A stretch of DNA of 46,257 nucleotides, from assembly GCA_947090755.1 (NCBI GenBank), contig CAMUPF010000013.1, positions 1 to 46,257 on the forward strand, read 5' to 3'. Numbering within the stretch: position 1 is the first letter of the stretch; the number at the start of each line of letters is the position of its first letter. Positions 1 to 6,890 of this stretch are shown piece after piece. The notes beneath the pieces are model-generated. The model saw nothing but the letters and a program-made list of their open reading frames with translations. It was not told where the DNA came from and did no database searches. Position numbers and translations under genes: made by a program. The stretch is from an uncultured Candidatus Melainabacteria bacterium (GTDB lineage: Bacteria; Cyanobacteriota; Vampirovibrionia; Gastranaerophilales; Gastranaerophilaceae).

Positions 1-899
1 TGATAACGCTTCCGTCACTTACAGGCAACATTAACGAACGCACCTGGAATACGCAAAGAAAAGCTTTGTACGCGCGTATGTCACAGGCCATAGCATTAAT
101 GCCGGCGTTAAACGGCTATGGAACTTTGACAAAAGCAAACGGGTCTACGTCAGCCGTCGACACAGCCGCTGAAACCTTTATCACAGAAGGCCTTTCAAAA
201 GTTCTCAAAATTAACAACATCTGTGACTCGGAACACCTTGCGGATTGTGGAATCGTAACCTCTTATACGAATATGCTTGGCAGCCAAAAGACAATTCCTC
301 TGACATTGTATTCATTACATAAAGCCTTTTCACTTACATCAGCCGCAGGTTGTTCTTATAAGACGGAAGATACAAAAGCCGCTGCCTTTGAAACACAGAA
401 TGGTGAAAGCATTGTTGCTTATTATAACCGGGGGTGTCGTACGGAATACTTAAATCAAGAGTCGTTGACCCCAGGAGGTAATGTATTTGGGTTTACTGTA
501 TCCAATGCGTGTCTCAATTTTATTTATGACTTAAATGGAAATAAAGGACCGAATACTGTAGGTAAAGATATTGGCGTCATAACGGTATTTAATGCGACAG
601 ACTCTGTTGTAGTCGCTCCGATGCCGCTATCGTCTAAACAGGCTGACGCAACTGGTATAGAGTGGGCTGCGGGCGCAAGAACCTGCACTTCTCTTGATAG
701 TGAGGCACGAATGCCAAATATTCAGGAATTGAGTTCCATGCTGATTAATAGAGATTTAGTAGGGTTGTCTGCTCCGTATCACTATTGGTCAAGCACTAGA
801 TATGACTCAGAGAAAGCCTGGGGACTTAATCCGGATAATGGATTTAGATCTACCGGTGGTATTGGTGATAAGAATCGGGTTAGATGTATTCGTCGCTAA
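1..899 (+). CDS. Pilin-like variable adhesin, copy A (5' truncated by window)
   Basis: The reading frame is already open at base 3 and the leader and first helix residues lie outside the window, so the ATG at 66 is an internal methionine, not the start. The visible N-terminus (ITLPSLTGNINERTWNTQ) is the same pilin stem found in seven other copies here. The middle carries the conserved pair of cysteines (NNICD.. and ADCG), then a variable stretch, the block NFIYDLNGNKGPNTVGKDIG, and a C-terminal region with the pattern EARMPNIQEL ... YWSS ... VRCIRR typical of Lcl/DUF1566-type adhesin domains. By family it is a type IV pilin or pseudopilin exported to the cell surface; binding activity is inference. 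Whether it is in the ON phase cannot be judged because its poly-G tract is outside the window. Bases 2-67 are identical to the matching part of copy B. Confidence 0.85.
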   Translation, partial: ITLPSLTGNINERTWNTQRKALYARMSQAIALMPALNGYGTLTKANGSTSAVDTAAETFITEGLSKVLKINNICDSEHLADCGIVTSYTNMLGSQKTIPLTLYSLHKAFSLTSAAGCSYKTEDTKAAAFETQNGESIVAYYNRGCRTEYLNQESLTPGGNVFGFTVSNACLNFIYDLNGNKGPNTVGKDIGVITVFNATDSVVVAPMPLSSKQADATGIEWAAGARTCTSLDSEARMPNIQELSSMLINRDLVGLSAPYHYWSSTRYDSEKAWGLNPDNGFRSTGGIGDKNRVRCIRR

Positions 900-906
900 T
901 ATAGAT

Positions 907-934
907 AAAAGCGGGTGTTTTAACACCCGCTTTT
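907..934. terminator. Bidirectional terminator between copy A and the Fe-S gene
   Basis: Stem AAAAGCGGGTG / CACCCGCTTTT with a short loop lies between two converging stop codons (899 and 941). A-tract on one side and T-tract on the other allow termination in both directions. Confidence 0.8.
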
Positions 935-940
935 GCTATA

Positions 941-1984
941 TTAAATGTTAGTGATATTGTCCGCGTGTGACAGGAAATCTATTAAGTTTAAGACTTTTAT
1001 ATTTTTCCCCAATAGCGCCTTTTTCAAGCCGATGACGCACGCGGGGCAGGAAGTTAGAACAATTTCTGCACCGCCGCAAATGATTTCTTCGGCGCGCTTT
1101 TGGGCGATTTGGTTTGCTATTTCGGGCTTCTTTATGAAAAATTCGCCCGCTAAGCCGCAGCAGGTTTCGGGGATTTCAATAAATTCAACGTTCTCACAGT
1201 TTGCCATAAGTTTTTGTAAAAAATCTGTGTTTTCAAGGTGGCAGGGCTTATGAAACGCGACTTTGTAATGCTTTTTGAATTTGAATTTCAAATCAAGTTT
1301 GGCGATAAGAGTTTCTGCGTTGACAAAATTTTTATTAATTGTTCCGTAACTTTTTAATGTACTTTCACAGCTTGCGCAGTCTGTGAGAATTGTGTCTGCC
1401 CCGGAGGCGTTTATAAGTTCGCTGTTGCGTGATTTTACATCATCAAAACTCTCAAGGTTTCCGGCAGAGAAAAACGGCAGGCCACAACAGGAAAAGTCCG
1501 CGTCTGTAAGTTTTATGTCTGAATGGCTGAGGATTTTTTTTAGTGCATTTTCGGTTTTGGGATAAATTTTGTTTACACAGCCTTTAAAATAAAGGATTTC
1601 ACGGGTGCCTGAGGATTTTGCGCGGAATGGACTGCGGCAACGGCGTATAATAGTGTCGAAAAGCTTATGAAAAATTTTTAATATTTTGAAAAAAGGTTGT
1701 TTTGAAATGTATTCGTATTTTGCGGTCTGGAGAATTTCGCAAACATTTATTCCGGCAGGGCAGAATTCTGAACACTTGCCGCATTTTGTGCATAGATCGA
1801 GGTATGAATTTATGTTTTTGTTAAGTTGTAAATCGCCCTTGAGTACCCCTGAAAGCATGACAAATTTGCCTTTGGATACAGCGCATTCATTGCCGGTAAG
1901 TTTGTAAATCGGACAGGCGCCCTGACAGAGGCCGCATTTTGAACATTTATTTATCTCTTTTTCAAAATCTTTCAGTTTCTTCAT
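941..1984 (-). CDS. (Fe-S)-binding oxidoreductase subunit, GlcF/LutA/GlpC-like
   Basis: A 347-residue protein with two 4Fe-4S ferredoxin motifs near the N-terminus (CSKCGLCQGACP and CTKCGKCSEFCP) followed by two CCG domains (CCGLP around residue 160; PCHLEN ... CCGLAG near 250-280; SCPAC near 310). This is the layout of the iron-sulfur subunit of glycolate oxidase (GlcF), lactate utilisation protein LutA and glycerol-3-phosphate dehydrogenase subunit C, which pass electrons from a flavoprotein partner to the quinone pool. No flavoprotein gene (GlcD-like) is present in the window, so the substrate is unknown. I chose the ATG at 1984; an in-frame TTG at 2002 is possible. No good Shine-Dalgarno is visible, but an AATAAT box ends 6 nt before the ATG. 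The start region is divergent from the ABC permease promoter. Confidence 0.8.
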   Translation of the reverse strand: MKKLKDFEKEINKCSKCGLCQGACPIYKLTGNECAVSKGKFVMLSGVLKGDLQLNKNINSYLDLCTKCGKCSEFCPAGINVCEILQTAKYEYISKQPFFKILKIFHKLFDTIIRRCRSPFRAKSSGTREILYFKGCVNKIYPKTENALKKILSHSDIKLTDADFSCCGLPFFSAGNLESFDDVKSRNSELINASGADTILTDCASCESTLKSYGTINKNFVNAETLIAKLDLKFKFKKHYKVAFHKPCHLENTDFLQKLMANCENVEFIEIPETCCGLAGEFFIKKPEIANQIAQKRAEEIICGGAEIVLTSCPACVIGLKKALLGKNIKVLNLIDFLSHADNITNI

Positions 1985-2010
1985 ATTTCTATTATTGCAC
2001 AAATTTGATG

Positions 2011-2025
2011 TATAATCATGGAATG
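2011..2025 (+). promoter_or_regulatory. -10 box (TATAAT) 6 nt before the permease ATG
   Basis: TATAAT at 2011-2016 would place the transcription start at or next to the ATG at 2023, implying a leaderless mRNA. No convincing -35 box was seen. Confidence 0.5.
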
Positions 2026-2838
2026 AGAAAGATTGTTGGATATTTTTTGCTCTATGCGATGGCGTTTAGCATGCTGTACCCGTTTTTTGCAATGCTGAAT
2101 CTGTCCTTTGCGGATAATGCGGATTTTTTTTCGAATCCGGGGCAATTTATACATCTTGATTTAAGTCTTGATAATTATCGGCGTCTTTTTGCCGATATTC
2201 CGATTTTAAGATATTTTTTGAACAGTTTGTTTGTTGCGCTGGCGGCGACTTTTGGTCAGGTGGTTCTCTCCGCTCTTGCGGGATATGCGTTTGCACGGTT
2301 TAACTTTCGCGGCCGTGACCTTGTGTTTTTGATAATTCTTATTACAATGATGATTCCGCCGCAGGTGAATATTATTCCGCTGTTTTTTATGATGAGAGAA
2401 TTGCATTTGATAAATACTTATTCTGCATTGATTCTGCCTGCGATGTTTGGCGGGTTCGGGATTTTTATGATGAGGCAGTATTTTCTGGCCTTCCCTAAAG
2501 ACTTAGAAGAGGCCGCGAGGATTGACGGGTGTAATTATTTCCAAACATTTTTTAAAATTGTTCTTCCGCTTGCGCTTCCTGTGATTGCGACGCTTGCGAT
2601 TTTTACGTTTGTTTCAACATGGAATAGTTTTATGTGGCCGCTGATTTCAACGAATACCGAGGCTCTCAGAACGCTTCCGGTCGGGCTTGCTATTTATAAA
2701 GGAAGCTTTCGTGAACTTACGCAATGGGGTGAACTTCTTGCCTGCGCGGCAATTTGTACGATTCCTGTGGTTGCAGTGTTCATTATCGGTAAGAAATATT
2801 TTATAAACGATATTTTGCTTGGCGGGGTGAAGGAATAG
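2023..2838 (+). CDS. Carbohydrate ABC transporter permease, MalG/UgpE type
   Basis: A 271-residue inner-membrane protein with about six hydrophobic segments, an N-terminal segment followed by LDLSLDNYRRLF (typical of MalG-family permeases) and the EAA loop EEAARIDGCNYFQTFFKIVLPL that docks onto the ATPase. Family role: one half of the channel of a sugar, glycerol-3-phosphate or polyol importer. It is alone: no partner permease, ATPase or binding protein lies in the window, so its partners are presumably encoded elsewhere. Start chosen at ATG 2023, which fits the leaderless promoter and gives the usual short cytoplasmic N-terminus (MRKIVGYFLL); ATG 2008 is an in-frame alternative. It converges on pilin copy B with a shared palindromic terminator. 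Confidence 0.85.
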   Translation: MRKIVGYFLLYAMAFSMLYPFFAMLNLSFADNADFFSNPGQFIHLDLSLDNYRRLFADIPILRYFLNSLFVALAATFGQVVLSALAGYAFARFNFRGRDLVFLIILITMMIPPQVNIIPLFFMMRELHLINTYSALILPAMFGGFGIFMMRQYFLAFPKDLEEAARIDGCNYFQTFFKIVLPLALPVIATLAIFTFVSTWNSFMWPLISTNTEALRTLPVGLAIYKGSFRELTQWGELLACAAICTIPVVAVFIIGKKYFINDILLGGVKE

Positions 2839-2842
2839 AGGA

Positions 2843-2868
2843 AGGCGCCAGCCGGCCGGCTGGCGCCT
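2843..2868. terminator. GC-rich palindromic terminator shared by permease and pilin B
   Basis: A perfect palindrome of 26 nt (AGGCGCCAGCCGG and its complement) sits between converging stops at 2838 and 2878. The core GCGCCAGCCGG is reused at 6853-6880 after pilin C. T-tract is poor, so it may act as an RNA-stabilising hairpin as much as a terminator. Confidence 0.6.
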
Positions 2869-2877
2869 AAGGTTCTG

Positions 2878-3840
2878 TTATCTTTTTATGCAGTGCACAT
2901 AATAATTCCCTCCACCGCTGAGAGAATCACTTATTTGATGACCGGTACTCATACTTTGATTCCATTGCGCACCCTGACTGTTTTTGCTTGAGGTTAGAAT
3001 TATACCATGCCATATTTGTGTATCAGTTGTCGAGGCTTTTAAGAGTGATATGTTGGTAAACATTGACATTGCCTCATCACGATTAGGCAACCTGCTTTCC
3101 GGATCCTGCGCTTTGCACAATCCTATTGCGCTATGCAAATTTTGTGCACTGGTATTAGCCCGCCGATTTAATGGCATTGGCGCTACAACAATAGGGTCTG
3201 ATGGGTTGAGTGCAGTAATAAAACCAATGTCTTTGCCGACAGTATTTGGGCCTTTAGAGCCGTTTAAATCGTAGACAAAGTTTGCACACATTTTGGGTTG
3301 AGTATAAGACCAGCCGGTATCATATATTACAGGTTGGCAGTTTGGATTGTAATATACAAGAATGGATTCTCCGTTTTGGGTTTCAAACGCGGCAGCTTTA
3401 GTATCTTTTTGGTTATAACTATAAACAGTGTCAGCCGCAGACCCCCATCCGGAATGAGAAAAAGAACCATTGAACATTTTGTTAAACGTAGCCAGAGTCC
3501 TATAATTGCTTGTAAAGCTATCTAATAGCCCGCCTTCCATCGTTGTGATTTTATCCGGAATTCCGCAGTCAGTGAGGTGGTCTGCGTCACATATGTTGTT
3601 GATTTTAAGCACTTTTGCTAATCCTTCCGTGACAAAAGTTTCAGCGGCTGTATCGTTTGTGTCGTCTAACGTTCCATATCCGTTAAGTGATGGCATAAGT
3701 GCTATCGCCTGACTAAAACGGGCATATAAAGCTTTTCTTTGCGTATTCCAGGTGCGTTCGTTAATGTTGCCTGTAAGTGACGGAAGCGTTATCGCCGCGA
3801 CTACACCAATTATTGTGAGCGATAACAGGATTTCCGCCAT
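2878..3840 (-). CDS. Pilin-like variable adhesin, copy B (phase OFF)
   Basis: Codes for the conserved pilin helix MAEILLSLTIIGVVAAITLP, a variable centre and an Lcl/DUF1566-like C-terminus (SRLPNRDEAMSMF ... VHCIKR). The ATG at 3840 is inside the cleavage motif AFTMAE and has no Shine-Dalgarno, so it is unlikely to be the real start. The likely start is ATG 3916 (GGAGG 4 nt upstream), giving a leader MNIKKSETPCSKALMSR followed by glycines from the G run. With 12 G the leader frame is +1 relative to the pilin and ends at a TAA at 3763-3761 after 51 codons; with 11 G it would read ...YRA|FTMAE without interruption. Its first 66 coding bases match copy A exactly and bases 3541-3750 match copy C with only four differences, so it looks like a recombinant. 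Confidence 0.88.
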   Translation of the reverse strand: MAEILLSLTIIGVVAAITLPSLTGNINERTWNTQRKALYARFSQAIALMPSLNGYGTLDDTNDTAAETFVTEGLAKVLKINNICDADHLTDCGIPDKITTMEGGLLDSFTSNYRTLATFNKMFNGSFSHSGWGSAADTVYSYNQKDTKAAAFETQNGESILVYYNPNCQPVIYDTGWSYTQPKMCANFVYDLNGSKGPNTVGKDIGFITALNPSDPIVVAPMPLNRRANTSAQNLHSAIGLCKAQDPESRLPNRDEAMSMFTNISLLKASTTDTQIWHGIILTSSKNSQGAQWNQSMSTGHQISDSLSGGGNYYVHCIKR

Positions 3841-3855
3841 TGTAAACGCACGATA

Positions 3856-3867
3856 CCCCCCCCCCCC
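3856..3867 (-). repeat. Poly-G tract (12) in the leader of pilin B
   Basis: Twelve C on the + strand (G on the coding strand) between the leader start at 3916 and the pilin helix. 11 or 14 G would fuse leader and pilin in frame; 12 leaves them out of frame, so the locus reads as OFF. Confidence 0.9.
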
Positions 3868-3937
3868 GACTCATCAGGGCCTTACTACAAGGGGTTTCAG
3901 ACTTTTTGATATTCATGATACCTCCATTTCTATTTTG

Positions 3938-3966
3938 ATTTTAAACTATTTTTTGAACGCTGTCAA
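3938..3966 (-). promoter_or_regulatory. Promoter of pilin B
   Basis: TTGACA (3966-3961), 17-nt spacer, TAAAAT (3943-3938). The same arrangement with the words TTGACAGCG and AATAGTTTAAAAT is found before pilin C. Confidence 0.75.
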
Positions 3967-3969
3967 TAT

Positions 3970-4001
3970 AAAAAACGGCCTGACGTGCGTCAGACCGTTT
4001 T
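3970..4001 (-). terminator. pckA terminator
   Basis: Coding-strand hairpin AAAACGGTCTGACG / CGTCAGGCCGTTTT followed by a T run, 20 nt after the pckA stop codon. The promoter of pilin B starts immediately downstream. Confidence 0.8.
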
Positions 4002-4021
4002 CCACTTTATAATCTTTCAGA

Positions 4022-5620
4022 TTAAACGTTAGCAACTGCTTTAGGACCAGCGTTAACGATTTCTGATGGCATATTAGGATATTTGCTAGAGAAGTTATCT
4101 GCAAACATTTGTGCCAATTTGTTAGCTGATGCGTCATAAGCTGATTTGTCAGCCCACATTCCGCGTGCGTCAAGCATTTCATCAGGAACGCCAGGGCAAG
4201 ATGTAGGATAATCAACGTTGAATACATCGTGATGTTTGAATTCGATTGAATCGAATGAGCCGTTAAGAGCTGCTGTAACCATAGCACGAGTGTAAGCAAG
4301 TTTCATACGTTTTGCACCCATTGAAGCGCTTCCGCCTGCCCAACCGGTGTTAACTAAGTAAACTTTAGTACCGTATTGGTCAAGTTTGTCACCCAACATT
4401 TTAGCGTAAACAGAAGCGTCCATTGGCATGAACGGTTCGCCGAACAATGTTGAGAATGTAGGTTGTGGTTCTGTAACGCCGCGTTCAGTACCTGCAAGTT
4501 TAGATGTGAAACCTGTTACAAAGTGGTACATAGCTGCGTTTTTGTCCAATCTTGAAATTGGAGGCAATACACCGAACGCGTCAGCTGTTAAGAAAATAAC
4601 AACTTTCGGAATTCCGCCCATTGAAGGGATTTGAGCGTTATCGATGTATTCGATAGGGTAGCCTACACGTGTGTTTTCTGTTAATGAACCGTCATTGAAA
4701 TCGAATTCACGGGTTTCAGGGTCCATAACAACGTTTTCGATTAATGAACCGAATTTGATAGCGTTGAAGATTTCCGGTTCGTGTTCTTTTGAAAGGTTGA
4801 TACATTTAGCGTAGCAGCCGCCTTCAAAGTTGAATACGCCGTCTGGTGACCAGCCGTGTTCGTCGTCACCGATTAATTTACGGTTAGGGTCTGCTGATAA
4901 AGTTGTCTTACCTGTTCCTGAAAGACCGAAGAATACAGCAGTTTCGCCTGTTGCTGGGTCCATGTTAGCAGAGCAGTGCATAGGCAATACGTTTTTCTTA
5001 GTCATAACGTAGTTCATTGTAGCGAATACAGATTTTTTGATTTCGCCGGAGTATTGAGAACCACAGATGATGATTTCGTGTGCTTCGTAGTCGATAGCGA
5101 TGCAAGCTTCTGAGTTTACGCCGTCAACTTCAGGGTCGCATTTGAAACCAGGAGCACAAAGAATTGTGTAATCAGCTTCACCGTAGTTAGCCAATTCTTC
5201 TGCAGTTGGTCTGATTAATAATTGGTGAATGAACAAGTTTTGGCTTGCCATTTCGTTGATAACTCTGAATTTTTGAGTATATTTTTTGTCAGCGCCTGCA
5301 AAACCGTCGAAGATAAATACTTCTCTGTTTTGTAAGTAAGCAGCGATTTTACCCTTGATAGAGTTGAATGCTTCTCTGCTGATAGGGCGGTTAACTTTAC
5401 CCCATGCGATATCGTTGTGAATAGATTCAGTATCAACGATGAATTTGTCTTTAGGAGAACGTCCTGTGTATTTTCCTGTTGTAACAACAAGAGCACCTGT
5501 ATTAGATAATGAACCTTCACCTAAGCGTAATGCAGCTTCTGTCAATTGAGCCGGAGTCAAATTGCGGTAAACTGCTTTTGGTCCTATAATACCAAATTTT
5601 TCGATTCCATAAGTTTCCAT
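4022..5620 (-). CDS. pckA: Phosphoenolpyruvate carboxykinase (ATP)
   Basis: 532 residues, the usual length of the ATP-dependent enzyme (EC 4.1.1.49), which interconverts oxaloacetate + ATP with PEP + CO2 + ADP. Visible signatures are the N-terminal TGKYTGRSPKDKFIV block, the PEPCK kinase-1a P-loop GLSGTGKTTLSADPNR, the metal-binding IGDDEHGWS segment just after it, and ENTRVGYPIEYIDNA. In a fermentative gut bacterium it may run toward oxaloacetate formation, which is inference. The start at 5620 is preceded by a very good Shine-Dalgarno (AGGAGG, 10 nt upstream). It appears to be a single-gene transcript with its own terminator before pilin B. Confidence 0.97.
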   Translation of the reverse strand: METYGIEKFGIIGPKAVYRNLTPAQLTEAALRLGEGSLSNTGALVVTTGKYTGRSPKDKFIVDTESIHNDIAWGKVNRPISREAFNSIKGKIAAYLQNREVFIFDGFAGADKKYTQKFRVINEMASQNLFIHQLLIRPTAEELANYGEADYTILCAPGFKCDPEVDGVNSEACIAIDYEAHEIIICGSQYSGEIKKSVFATMNYVMTKKNVLPMHCSANMDPATGETAVFFGLSGTGKTTLSADPNRKLIGDDEHGWSPDGVFNFEGGCYAKCINLSKEHEPEIFNAIKFGSLIENVVMDPETREFDFNDGSLTENTRVGYPIEYIDNAQIPSMGGIPKVVIFLTADAFGVLPPISRLDKNAAMYHFVTGFTSKLAGTERGVTEPQPTFSTLFGEPFMPMDASVYAKMLGDKLDQYGTKVYLVNTGWAGGSASMGAKRMKLAYTRAMVTAALNGSFDSIEFKHHDVFNVDYPTSCPGVPDEMLDARGMWADKSAYDASANKLAQMFADNFSSKYPNMPSEIVNAGPKAVANV

Positions 5621-5701
5621 AAACTAGCTTTCCTCCTTTTTTAAGCACTTGTTTATATACATGATGATTGTATTACAAACACTCATAAAAAGCAACTTTG
5701 T

Positions 5702-6127
5702 TTAATCTATTTCAATTGAGCAAATTTCGGGATTTTGAAGGTATTTTGTCCAGCCTGTGACAACGGATGTGGATTCCACCTGTGTGAAGTCGTTAAGGTC
5801 GATTTTCTTATTGCCGGCATCTTTTTCAAAATCTTCCATGATTTGAACAAGTTCTTTCACGTTGTCTTTTGAGAGCATGCACTTCACGCTGTAGCTGGAA
5901 TCCTTTGTCGCTATTGTTTCCTGATATGAACATTTCTCGCCTTTTAGTCCGTGGATTTGTTTTGTTGTCGTAAGTTTTATGTCATTAAGTTCAATAGTTT
6001 GACTGCCGTAGTATTCCGAGCAGTTTTTAAGATTTTCGGTGAAGCTGCTGCTGTCGTTTGCCAGTACCGTCGAAAGCCTTGCGGCACAAAAGATTAAAGC
6101 TAATGCAAAAATTATTCTGATTTTCAT
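5702..6127 (-). CDS. Small secreted protein of unknown function
   Basis: 141 residues. The N-terminus MKIRIIFALALIFCAARLSTVLA is a clear Sec signal peptide with probable cleavage after VLA, so the protein is exported. The mature part has four cysteines (NCSEYY, KCSYQE, KCMLS, EICSIE), which could form two disulfides. I recognise no family. The ATG at 6127 has GAGG about 5 nt upstream. It is divergent from the gene at 6231 and lies upstream of pckA on the same strand, with an 81-nt gap and no obvious terminator between. Confidence 0.7.
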   Translation of the reverse strand: MKIRIIFALALIFCAARLSTVLANDSSSFTENLKNCSEYYGSQTIELNDIKLTTTKQIHGLKGEKCSYQETIATKDSSYSVKCMLSKDNVKELVQIMEDFEKDAGNKKIDLNDFTQVESTSVVTGWTKYLQNPEICSIEID

Positions 6128-6230
6128 ATATCCTCATCATGATTTGTAACAGTTTGTTAAAATAATAGTCCAAAAGTTAAAGTTTGTCATCAACAAGTAC
6201 GATAAAAATTTTACAGCAAAGGAGTTGATT

Positions 6231-6674
6231 ATGGCAAATACATCTTACCCGAAGGAAAAAATATTTGTTCCTGTGGATTGTAAAAAGGCGGCATGTTTTG
6301 AAGAAATTTCGTTGCAGGACGCGATGGCTGACATTAAGGATATAAATATTGAGGCCTTCAAAGACAATATTGAGATTAACGAGGTTGAAACACTGAATGT
6401 ACTTGAAACATTACTTGATGACTTTTCGTGCGTTGATTTGAAAAAAGAAGTAATCGATTTACGAAATATCGTGGGCAAACCGCATAAGAAAAAATCGTTC
6501 AAGAAACGAATTATAAATCTTTTGAACACGGATGTATCTGCGCCGTTGGGTGAAATTTTAAATACCGACGTATCGGCACCGTTGCAGGAATTAATGGCCG
6601 TAGACTTTACTGCGCCATTGCAAGACGTTTTCGACAACCTAATCACTATGATATCAACTAATAAACAGGAATAA
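6231..6674 (+). CDS. Hypothetical protein with three C-terminal TDVSAPL repeats
   Basis: 147 residues starting at ATG 6231, chosen because AAAGGAG lies 6 nt upstream. The first 90 residues are acidic and probably helical (SLQDAMADIKDINIEAFKD), followed by a basic patch GKPHKKKSFKKRI. The last 45 residues hold three imperfect repeats of about 12-13 residues: NTDVSAPLGEIL, NTDVSAPLQELM and AVDFTAPLQDVF. No signal peptide or membrane segment is visible, so it is probably cytoplasmic. I do not recognise a family; the short repeats suggest a binding module. Confidence 0.65.
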   Translation: MANTSYPKEKIFVPVDCKKAACFEEISLQDAMADIKDINIEAFKDNIEINEVETLNVLETLLDDFSCVDLKKEVIDLRNIVGKPHKKKSFKKRIINLLNTDVSAPLGEILNTDVSAPLQELMAVDFTAPLQDVFDNLITMISTNKQE

Positions 6675-6811
6675 TTCAGTTTATTTAGACAGCGGAGTCG
6701 CGGGTTGGCCTGCGTGAGCAGGACAAGCAGGCGACGAAGAACTGCTTTTAATTAGGTTCGAGGTTTTACTTATATAAACTCCACATTACACACTTCCTTT
6801 ATGACACATTT
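6675..6811 (+). other. Intergenic stretch with a short hairpin, no gene seen
   Basis: Between the 6231 gene and its probable terminator. It holds a small stem GCCTGC / GCAGGC near 6710-6735 and AT-rich sequence. I see no ORF, tRNA or known RNA in it; a long 3' UTR or small RNA is possible. Confidence 0.3.
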
Positions 6812-6844
6812 CCTCCGACTAGGTATACTACTCGGAGTTTTTTT
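6812..6844 (+). terminator. Rho-independent terminator
   Basis: Stem CTCCGACTAG / CTACTCGGAG (one mismatch) with loop GTATA followed by seven T. Confidence 0.8.
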
Positions 6845-6852
6845 ATAGGAAC

Positions 6853-6880
6853 AATGCGCCAGCCGGCCGGCTGGCGCATT
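6853..6880 (-). terminator. Palindromic terminator of pilin C
   Basis: A perfect 28-nt palindrome (AATGCGCCAGCCGG and complement), ten bases after the pilin C stop. It shares its core with the hairpin at 2843-2868. Confidence 0.6.
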
Positions 6881-6890
6881 ATCTCTAACA

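Noticed and set aside
3946-4299. 117-codon ORF on the minus strand over the pckA 3' end
   Set aside because: Overlaps the well supported pckA in another frame and its terminator; no family or start signal.
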